Assembly: GCA_934717675.1 (NCBI GenBank)
Contig: CAKUYZ010000089.1
Span: 1 to 7,196 of the forward strand
Reading direction: 5' to 3'
DNA from: an uncultured Bacteroidales bacterium
GTDB taxonomy: Bacteria > Bacteroidota > Bacteroidia > Bacteroidales > Marinilabiliaceae
Length of the DNA stretch: 7,196 nt
Made by a program: the position numbers and the translations under genes. Every line of letters starts with the position of its first letter. Position 1 is the stretch's first letter. Under the pieces are notes generated by a model. That model did not search any database, was not told the origin of the DNA, and saw only the letters and a list, made by a program, of their open reading frames with translations. Positions 1-5,915 of this stretch are shown here, piece by piece.

Positions 1-624
1 CCTCGCTACGGCACAGTCGCCGTGCTTGGCAACAACGACCTGGAACGGTGCACCGACACCATAAAGGCACTGATGCCATCCTACGGCATAACGCTAGTGG
101 AAGACACATCGATCATGATAAGGAAAGGGATGTCTCACATTGTGGTGGCGGGCGTACACAACAGCTTTAAAGGTCCGGAAGAGGCCGTCAGCCCCACGCT
201 AAGGCAAAAGGCCGGCGACTTTGTGATATTGCTGACACACACGCCAGACTATGCCGAGGATCAGGACATTACGAACGCAGATGTCACGCTGGCGGGCCAC
301 ACTCACGGCGGGCAGGTCACACTGTTTGGCGCATTCGCGCCCATGACCGGGTCGCGATATGGACAAAGATTTCTCAAAGGCCTCAATTACAACACAGCTG
401 GCCAACCCGTGATAACGACAACCGGGATAGGCACGTCACGACGCGCCATCCGCCTCTTCGCCCCAAGTGAAGTGATGGTGATAACACTACACAGCTGGAG
501 CCACGGCAACAAACTGCCCGATCCGCATGGGGGCGAAAAAGTGGCCGCGCCTCTCTCCAAGCCCCTTGTCTTGAAACCGGCTCCACGGCCGCAAGAGACA
601 ATCGAGATGCCTAAGAAACTATGA
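1..624 (+). CDS. Metallophosphoesterase (calcineurin-like, YkuE-type), 3' part
   Basis: The reading frame is open from base 1, so the true start and the first metal-binding motifs (DxH and GDxx) lie upstream of the window; 207 codons are visible. Seen: a GNND motif (bases 28-39), a metal-ligand histidine in LLTHTPDYA (His codon 238-240) and GHTHGGQV (295 onward). These are the third to fifth conserved blocks of the calcineurin-like phosphoesterase fold, and the spacing and the THTPDYA/GHTHGG context resemble the YkuE/YaeI branch, usually membrane-anchored or exported hydrolases of phosphoester or lipid-linked phosphate substrates. The actual substrate is unknown. The usual GNH(D/E) reads GNND, replacing the proton-donating histidine. 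After the normal family end near base 492 there is an extra tail of about 43 residues rich in proline and lysine. The stop codon lies 26 nt before the preferred DPP IV start, suggesting co-transcription. Confidence 0.88.
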   Translation, partial: PRYGTVAVLGNNDLERCTDTIKALMPSYGITLVEDTSIMIRKGMSHIVVAGVHNSFKGPEEAVSPTLRQKAGDFVILLTHTPDYAEDQDITNADVTLAGHTHGGQVTLFGAFAPMTGSRYGQRFLKGLNYNTAGQPVITTTGIGTSRRAIRLFAPSEVMVITLHSWSHGNKLPDPHGGEKVAAPLSKPLVLKPAPRPQETIEMPKKL

Positions 625-650
625 CACACATCAGCACCAAAAAGACAAAT

Positions 651-2843
651 ATGAAAAAGGTGATTTATGTCGCGGCACTGACCCTAAGCGCCGGCTTGAG
701 CGTCTGCGCCCAACAGCAAGAGGTCTCCATTGCTGACCTATACGAAGACTGGTCCGTCTACCCCGCACTGCCAGAGGTGCTAGAGTCCACCCCTGACGGA
801 GAAAGCTACACAGTGGTGTCAGAAGACGGGAAACGCATTGAGCAATACCAATATTCGACCGGGAAGAAAGAGGCCACCCTTGTGGACTTGAACACGGTGA
901 AAGGCGAGAAGAAAATTGACGAGATAAGTGGTTATGAGCTGTCGTCATCGGGCGACTTCCTGTTGATTTGGGGAAATGAGACCCCGATATATAGGCATTC
1001 GTTCACAGCCGACTACTACGTCATAGACATTGCGCACAACACAATTTTCCCCTTGTCAGAGGAAGGCAGGGAACAAAAGGCATCTTTTGCGCCCAATGGT
1101 TTCATAATCAGCTATGTCAAAGACAACAACTTGTGCCTTTACAAGCTCAAATATCGCTCAACGAGCAAAGTGTCTGCAGATGGGGTCAGAAACAAGGTGA
1201 TAAACGGGCTACCCGACTGGGTGTGCGAAGAAGAGTTCGCCCAAAGCAAAGCCTACGCATGGAGTCCTGACAGTCGCCAAATAGCATACATAAAATATGA
1301 GGAAGAGGGCGTAAGCGAATTCTCATTTCCTGTCTATGCGGCCAGCTATCCGCATCACGACGAGGCGGAACTATATCCGCGGCAATACACATATAAGTAT
1401 CCCAAAGCCGGCGAGGCTAACTCCAAAGTGTCTGTCCACGTCTATGACCTGGACAGCCGCACCACGAAAGACATAGACTTAGGCAAGGGAGATTATTACA
1501 TTCCCCGTATAGCGTGGACGGGACAGCCCGACCAACTGGCGGTGCTCAAACTCAACCGCCGCCAAGACAAGCTGGAGGTCATCAGCGTGAACTCCAGATC
1601 TACCGTCACGACCACCATACTGACAGAAAAGGACGACAGGTTCGTTGACGAGCCTGCCTACAACAAGCTCACGTTCATAAACGGCGGCACCGAATTCGTC
1701 ATATTGAGCGAGCGCGACGGATGGAGCCATCTCTACCTGTATGAGTCTAACGGCACGCTCAAAAAGAAACTGACAGACGGAGACTATGACGTGACAGACT
1801 TCTACGGAGCAGACGAGCAGAGCGGCACGCTCTTCTATCAGGCCGCAAAGCGCACGCCCATGGAGCGCGAGGTGTATGCCATAAACCTGAAGAAAAACGT
1901 CACAACGGCCATTATGGCAGCCCGCGGCACCAACGAGGCCTCATTCTCGGCAAATTGCCACTTCTTCATCGGGAGTCACTCATCGTCAACATCAGTCCCG
2001 ACATACACGGTGCGCAGTGGCAAGGGGACGATTCTCCGCACCATTGAGGACAATAAGGGCCTGACCAACTTCTTGATGAACCGATTTGTGGCACCCAAAG
2101 AGTTCATCACAGTGCCTGGAGCAGACGGCACCGCACTCAACGCATGGGTCATTAAACCCAAAGACTTCGACCCGGCCAAGAAATATCCGCTCCTGATGGT
2201 GCAATATAGCGGCCCGAACTCACAAGAGGTGCTTGACCGATGGGAGATAGGTTGGGAACAGACCCTGGCCGCAAGAGGCTATATGGTGGCTTGCGTAGAC
2301 CCGCGAGGAACGGGAGCGCGGGGGGCGGACTTCCGCAAATGCACATATCTCAACCTCGGCAAGCTAGAGAGCGACGACCAGATTGCCGCGGCCAAGCACT
2401 TCGCCTCACTGCCCTACGTAGACGGCTCGCGAATTGGCATTTGGGGGTGGAGCTATGGCGGGTTCATGTCGTCGCTCTGCCTCTGCAAGAGCGACGTTTT
2501 CAAGGCGGGAATCGCCGTAGCCCCAGTCATGAACTGGAGGTTCTATGACACCATCTATACGGAGAGATATATGCGCACGCCCGCCGAAAACGCCAGTGGC
2601 TACGACGGCAACAGCCCGCTCGGCCTGGCCGCGTCGCTCTCCGGCTCCTACCTCATAATTGCCGGCACGGCAGATGACAACGTGCACTGTCAAAACCAAA
2701 TGGAGATGGTGGACGCGCTGGTGCAGGCCGGCAAGCAGTTCCAAATGTTCACCTATCCCAACAGGAATCACAGCATCTACGGTGGCAACGTCCGCAGCCA
2801 CCTTTATAACATGAAACTCAACTTCATTCTCAACAACCTCTAA
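651..2843 (+). CDS. Dipeptidyl peptidase IV, exported (peptidase family S9B)
   Basis: 730 residues. It releases Xaa-Pro (and Xaa-Ala) dipeptides from peptide N termini, probably in the periplasm. Residues 1-20 form a signal peptide (MKK, hydrophobic core, VCA) with predicted cleavage before Gln21. A beta-propeller follows (about 40-480), then an alpha/beta hydrolase domain (about 500-730). The nucleophile is Ser601 in GWSYGG; Asp675 in GTADDNVH and His707 in NRNHSIYGG complete the triad, with spacing close to human DPP IV (Ser630/Asp708/His740). The family-defining residues are also present: the DWVCEEEF loop (Glu193-195) that binds the substrate amino terminus, Arg115 in YRHSFTADYY (human Arg125), Asn677 (human Asn710), oxyanion Tyr519 in QYSGP, and S1-pocket Val626, Trp629, Tyr632 and Tyr636. 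I prefer the ATG at 651 because it begins the signal peptide directly. An in-frame ATG at 621 overlaps the upstream stop (ATGA) and would add ten polar residues. Length matches bacterial DPP IV (roughly 720-740). Confidence 0.96.
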   Translation: MKKVIYVAALTLSAGLSVCAQQQEVSIADLYEDWSVYPALPEVLESTPDGESYTVVSEDGKRIEQYQYSTGKKEATLVDLNTVKGEKKIDEISGYELSSSGDFLLIWGNETPIYRHSFTADYYVIDIAHNTIFPLSEEGREQKASFAPNGFIISYVKDNNLCLYKLKYRSTSKVSADGVRNKVINGLPDWVCEEEFAQSKAYAWSPDSRQIAYIKYEEEGVSEFSFPVYAASYPHHDEAELYPRQYTYKYPKAGEANSKVSVHVYDLDSRTTKDIDLGKGDYYIPRIAWTGQPDQLAVLKLNRRQDKLEVISVNSRSTVTTTILTEKDDRFVDEPAYNKLTFINGGTEFVILSERDGWSHLYLYESNGTLKKKLTDGDYDVTDFYGADEQSGTLFYQAAKRTPMEREVYAINLKKNVTTAIMAARGTNEASFSANCHFFIGSHSSSTSVPTYTVRSGKGTILRTIEDNKGLTNFLMNRFVAPKEFITVPGADGTALNAWVIKPKDFDPAKKYPLLMVQYSGPNSQEVLDRWEIGWEQTLAARGYMVACVDPRGTGARGADFRKCTYLNLGKLESDDQIAAAKHFASLPYVDGSRIGIWGWSYGGFMSSLCLCKSDVFKAGIAVAPVMNWRFYDTIYTERYMRTPAENASGYDGNSPLGLAASLSGSYLIIAGTADDNVHCQNQMEMVDALVQAGKQFQMFTYPNRNHSIYGGNVRSHLYNMKLNFILNNL

Positions 2844-2858
2844 AAAACAAGACGACCA

Positions 2859-3323
2859 ATGCCCACGACCTACGCCATAATCACCACAGCCAAGGGCGTG
2901 ATGAAAGCGGAACTTTTCGCAGACGACGCGCCACAGACTGTGGCCAATTTCATAAAACTGGCGAAAGAGGGATTCTATGACGGACTGACGTTTCATCGCG
3001 TCTTGCGCGGCTTCGTCATACAGACCGGATGCCCGTTCAGCCGCGAGATAGGCGACAGGCGCGCGGGCACTGGCGGCCCCGGCTACACAATAAAATGCGA
3101 GACAGACGGCAAGAGGCAGCACCACGACCGCGGAGTCTTGTCCATGGCTCACCACGGGAAAGACACGGGCGGCAGCCAGTTCTTCATATGCTACAACCGA
3201 GAGCAGACTCAGCACCTGGACGGCATCCATACCGTCTTCGGACAAGTGGTTGAGGGGCAGGACGTGATTGACAAGATCAAGAAATGGGACGCTTTGGATA
3301 AAATTGAAATTGTGGAAGAGTAA
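2859..3323 (+). CDS. Cyclophilin-type peptidyl-prolyl cis-trans isomerase
   Basis: 154 residues, a complete single-domain cyclophilin that speeds cis/trans isomerisation of Xaa-Pro bonds in protein folding. Catalytic residues are recognisable against human CypA: FHR at 45-47 (Arg47 = Arg55), Phe52 and Gln55 in GFVIQTG (= Phe60, Gln63), Phe109 in GGSQFFICY (= Phe113), and His124 in LDGIHTVFG (= His126). The CypA tryptophan that contacts cyclosporin (Trp121) is His119 here, as in many bacterial cyclophilins, so weak drug binding is expected. A longer loop at about 57-85, with GDRRAGTGGPGYTIKCE, is typical of one bacterial and archaeal subgroup. The protein begins MPTTYAIITTAKG with no signal peptide, so it should be cytoplasmic, unlike its DPP IV neighbour. 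It starts 15 nt after the DPP IV stop, which suggests the same transcript; no clear Shine-Dalgarno sequence is present. Confidence 0.95.
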   Translation: MPTTYAIITTAKGVMKAELFADDAPQTVANFIKLAKEGFYDGLTFHRVLRGFVIQTGCPFSREIGDRRAGTGGPGYTIKCETDGKRQHHDRGVLSMAHHGKDTGGSQFFICYNREQTQHLDGIHTVFGQVVEGQDVIDKIKKWDALDKIEIVEE

Positions 3324-3337
3324 CGAACCGTTTCGTT
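3322..3337. repeat. Short inverted repeat at the cyclophilin stop codon
   Basis: AACGAA (3322-3327) and TTCGTT (3332-3337) are exact reverse complements around a 4-nt centre, CCGT. The left arm includes the last two bases of the TAA stop. No T-run follows, so it is a poor intrinsic terminator. It could be a weak mRNA hairpin, a protein-binding palindrome or chance. Confidence 0.35.
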
Positions 3338-3562
3338 CATGAGATGTGTTTGAAGTTCTCTATTTTGTTGGCGGATTCAAGATCTGATGTGGCGATCGGG
3401 GACAGCATCGCGCACAATCATTTGGACACGGTCATAATATATAGGGACGGGGATGTGCCACGCATCTTTTGTCACAACTCAGATGATTCCAGATAAAGTC
3501 GCACAGCTGCCTTTAATTCAAGGGGGGGCAAAAGCCACGTCTCTTCCATCATGTATCAAGAG
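3324..3562. other. Intergenic stretch after the cyclophilin gene, no recognised gene
   Basis: About 240 bp separate the cyclophilin stop from the terminator hairpin, unusually long for a convergent 3' end in this otherwise compact window. I see no tRNA, riboswitch, insertion sequence or Bacteroidetes-type promoter here. A run of seven G lies at 3522-3528. Two short plus-strand frames exist: 3344-3496 (50 codons, starting MCLKFSILLADSRSD) and 3453-3584 (43 codons, running into the hairpin). Neither resembles a protein I know, and frames of this length occur by chance, so neither is called as a gene. Confidence 0.6.
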
Positions 3563-3611
3563 AAAAATGCGCCCGACAGCCTAAGGATATTGGACTGTCG
3601 GGCGCATTTTT
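3563..3611. terminator. Bidirectional intrinsic terminator between convergent genes
   Basis: A perfect 17-bp inverted repeat: left arm 3563-3579 (AAAAATGCGCCCGACAG) and right arm 3595-3611 (CTGTCGGGCGCATTTTT), with a 15-nt loop. The GC-rich core GCGCCCGACAG is flanked by A-run and T-run, so both the plus-strand and minus-strand transcripts show a stable hairpin followed by a U-tract. It lies 21 nt beyond the prolyl oligopeptidase stop and 239 nt beyond the cyclophilin stop, and so serves as the shared end point for both operons. Confidence 0.93.
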
Positions 3612-3632
3612 TGCGTCATTTCAGCACGGATT

Positions 3633-5744
3633 TTACCTTCTGACTTTCATGCCCATATTGTACATAATGAAGCCATAGATGTCTGCATATTCCTCTATGA
3701 CCTTCTCCACGGGCTTGCCACCCCCGTGACCCGCCTTGGAGTCTGTGCGGATGAGCACAGGAGCATCGCCAGACTGGCACTCTTGGAGCGTGGCGGCGAA
3801 CTTGAACGAGTGAGCCGGCACGACACGGTCATCGTGATCTGCCGTGGTGACAAGCGTGGCGGGGTATTTGACACCTTTGCGCAGGTTGTGAAGCGGGGAA
3901 TAACCCTTGAGATATTTAAACATCTCGGGGCTGTCTTCACTGGTCCCATAATCGGGTGCCCAGTTCCAACCTATGGTGAATTTATGGTAGCGGAGCATAT
4001 CCATCACGCCCACCTGAGGAATGCAGACCTTGAAGAGATCCGGCCTCTGCGTCATGCAGGCTCCCACCAGCAGGCCTCCGTTGCTGCCCCCCATGATGGC
4101 CAGACGCTCGCTGCTGGTATACTTGTTGTCAATCAGCCATTCAGCCGCGGCTATGAAATCGTCAAACACGTTCTGCTTACGCATCTTTGTGCCAGCCTGA
4201 TGCCACTCCTCGCCATATTCGCCGCCGCCGCGCAGGCACGCTTGCGCATACACACCGCCACTCTCAAGGAACGGGATGCGATATGCCGAGAAATAGGGGG
4301 GCATGGAGATGTTGAAACCGCCATAGCCGTAGAGGAGGAGCGGGTTTTTGCCATTTAGCTTGAGACCTTTCTTGTGTGTTATGAAAAGCGGCACCTTGGC
4401 CCCGTCTTTGCTGACAATGAAGACTTGCCTGCTCTCATAGGCCCCGGCATCAAACTTCACCTTAGGGCTGCTCCAAACAGCGCTCTCGCCAGAGGCAAGG
4501 TCATAGCTGTAGACGATACCAGGCATGGTGAAAGAAGAGAAGCTGTAGAAACACTCATTTCTGTCGCGACGGCCATAGATATTGGCGCTGCCCACGGTCG
4601 GGAAGGCAATCTCACGCCTCCCAGCGCCGTCCGTGCCACACACGTAGGCGTGGCTGCAAGCGTCTTTGGCATAAGAGAGAATCATTTTGCCACCCACGAA
4701 CGAGACGTTCTCCAACAGGTCTTGCGTCTCTGGCACCACCTCTTTCCAATCTGTCACGGCAGGCTTCTGCAACGTGGCCACCATGAGGCGATTCTTTGGG
4801 GCGCCGTAATTTGTGAGCAGGTAGATGGAGTCTCCGATTGTCTCAACGGGAGAATATGTTTGCTCCATGTCTCGCGTCATCTGGACGAAGCGGGAGTCCG
4901 GCACACGCAGATCTCTCACAAACAGGTTATTGCCACTGCCTTCGCCACTTTCATAGAGCATCATGACGGTCTCCTCCTCATTTACCGACACGTCATAGAA
5001 ACGCAATGGGAAACACGGATTTTGGAAAAAGAGGATGTCGTCAGACTGTGGTGTCCCCACCTTATGGTAGTACACTTTATGCACCTCATTTTTGCCTGAG
5101 AGGGCTTCGCCCTCAGTGGGAGCATCGTACGCACTGTAATAAAAACCGTCACCTCGCCATGCGGCGCCCGTAAACTTGGCCCACATGATGTGGTCATCGA
5201 GCAGCCGCCCTGTCGTCATGTCCCGCACATATATCTCCTCCCAGTCGCTGCCGCTGCGCGACACCGTGTAGGCCACATATTTGCCGTTGTTTGAGAAATA
5301 GACGCCTTTGAGGGCCACTGTGCCGTCATCGCTCAGTGTGTTGGGGTCTAAGAAGACGCGCTGCTTCCCATCGGGAGCGTCCATCTGATAAAGCACGCTC
5401 TGGTTTTGGAGGCCATTGTTTTTATAGACATACCATTTGCCGCCTTGAAAGAAAGGGGCGCCAACGCGCTCATAATTAACCACCTCGCGAAGTCTTTTCT
5501 CAATTTTGGGCCTCTGCGGAATCTTGGCCAAATAGGCATCCGTGACGGCATTTTCAGCCGCCACCCAAGCCTCGGTAGCCGGGCTGTTGTCATCCTCCAA
5601 GGGACGAAATGGGTCGGGCACGACCGTGCCGAAATACTCGTCGGCCGAGCCGTCTTTGGGAGCCACGGGGTAAGACAGCCCCTGCGCCGAGACGGCTGTT
5701 GAGGCCGCGAGCAAAGCTGCCGAAACAGACATTATTTTTTTCAT
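3633..5744 (-). CDS. Prolyl oligopeptidase, exported (peptidase family S9A)
   Basis: 703 residues. It is a serine peptidase that cuts after proline inside short peptides (up to roughly 30 residues), the size limit being set by a beta-propeller lid. Residues 1-20 form a signal peptide ending VSA, with cleavage predicted before Gln21, so the enzyme should be periplasmic, as known for the Flavobacterium (Elizabethkingia) meningosepticum enzyme. The N-terminal domain (YPVAPKD...DPFRPLEDD onward) and propeller (about 75-440) precede the hydrolase domain. The catalytic triad is Ser554 (GGSNGG), Asp638 (ADHDDRV) and His673 (AGHGGGKP). Oxyanion Tyr474 (YGYGGFN), substrate-binding Arg640 and a tryptophan in GWNWAPDYG match pig prolyl oligopeptidase. 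The open frame continues upstream to 6014, but those 90 residues run across the promoter and antisense to the next gene, so I chose the ATG at 5744. A good promoter lies 31 bp upstream; the leader is A/C-rich without Shine-Dalgarno. Confidence 0.96.
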   Translation of the reverse strand: MKKIMSVSAALLAASTAVSAQGLSYPVAPKDGSADEYFGTVVPDPFRPLEDDNSPATEAWVAAENAVTDAYLAKIPQRPKIEKRLREVVNYERVGAPFFQGGKWYVYKNNGLQNQSVLYQMDAPDGKQRVFLDPNTLSDDGTVALKGVYFSNNGKYVAYTVSRSGSDWEEIYVRDMTTGRLLDDHIMWAKFTGAAWRGDGFYYSAYDAPTEGEALSGKNEVHKVYYHKVGTPQSDDILFFQNPCFPLRFYDVSVNEEETVMMLYESGEGSGNNLFVRDLRVPDSRFVQMTRDMEQTYSPVETIGDSIYLLTNYGAPKNRLMVATLQKPAVTDWKEVVPETQDLLENVSFVGGKMILSYAKDACSHAYVCGTDGAGRREIAFPTVGSANIYGRRDRNECFYSFSSFTMPGIVYSYDLASGESAVWSSPKVKFDAGAYESRQVFIVSKDGAKVPLFITHKKGLKLNGKNPLLLYGYGGFNISMPPYFSAYRIPFLESGGVYAQACLRGGGEYGEEWHQAGTKMRKQNVFDDFIAAAEWLIDNKYTSSERLAIMGGSNGGLLVGACMTQRPDLFKVCIPQVGVMDMLRYHKFTIGWNWAPDYGTSEDSPEMFKYLKGYSPLHNLRKGVKYPATLVTTADHDDRVVPAHSFKFAATLQECQSGDAPVLIRTDSKAGHGGGKPVEKVIEEYADIYGFIMYNMGMKVRR

Positions 5745-5775
5745 TGTTGTGGTTGTTGTTTTTTCGTGTCGGCCA

Positions 5776-5807
5776 CAAAAATAAGGAAATACGTCACAGG
5801 GGGCAAA
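5776..5807 (-). promoter_or_regulatory. Bacteroidetes-type promoter of the prolyl oligopeptidase gene
   Basis: Read on the minus strand: TTTG at 5807-5804, a 20-nt spacer, then TATTTTTG at 5783-5776. This matches the known Bacteroides sigma-ABfr consensus (TTTG at -33, TAnnTTTG at -7, spacing 19-21) at every fixed base. The inferred transcription start is near 5772, giving a leader of about 28 nt before the ATG at 5744. The start point is inferred. Confidence 0.82.
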
Positions 5808-5902
5808 CGCACTCAAACCGTAACACGCCCGCGGCATATAACGACATGTGAAATTGCAAGACACAGAGAAGCTGGTGAACGCCCAATGGGGAATATTTTG
5901 GC

Positions 5903-5910
5903 TATATTTG
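5903..5910 (+). promoter_or_regulatory. Candidate -7 element (TATATTTG) just before the sensor gene start
   Basis: TATATTTG fits TAnnTTTG exactly but ends only 5 nt before the ATG at 5916, and no TTTG is found 19-21 nt upstream. If used, transcription would begin at about 5914-5917 and give a nearly leaderless mRNA. It may equally be a chance match in an AT-rich patch. Confidence 0.4.
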
Positions 5911-5915
5911 TTGGT

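Larger units (their letters stand above)
5745..5915. other. Divergent intergenic region between prolyl oligopeptidase and sensor gene
   Basis: 171 bp shared by the two divergent genes. The half nearest the peptidase holds its promoter and an A/C-rich untranslated leader (minus-strand repeats of CAAC/ACAAC type at 5745-5762). The half nearest the sensor holds a TATATTTG element at 5903-5910. The stretch between (about 5808-5890) has no obvious long palindrome, so I cannot name an operator, although a regulator site would be expected here if the genes are co-regulated. Confidence 0.6.

Noticed and set aside
2406..3245. 279-codon open frame on the minus strand across the DPP IV and cyclophilin genes
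   Set aside because: It lies wholly antisense to two well-supported conserved genes and crosses their boundary; its Val/Ala/Arg/His-rich translation matches no family I know and is typical of a complement-strand shadow in GC-rich coding DNA.
3453..3584. 43-codon plus-strand frame running into the terminator
   Set aside because: It ends inside the terminator hairpin, overlaps the other small frame and has no conserved feature; most likely chance.
3726..5099. Two long plus-strand frames (3726-4358 and 4374-5099) opposite the prolyl oligopeptidase gene
   Set aside because: Both are antisense to strongly conserved catalytic and propeller sequence, have no recognisable domains, and have no promoter or signal of their own.
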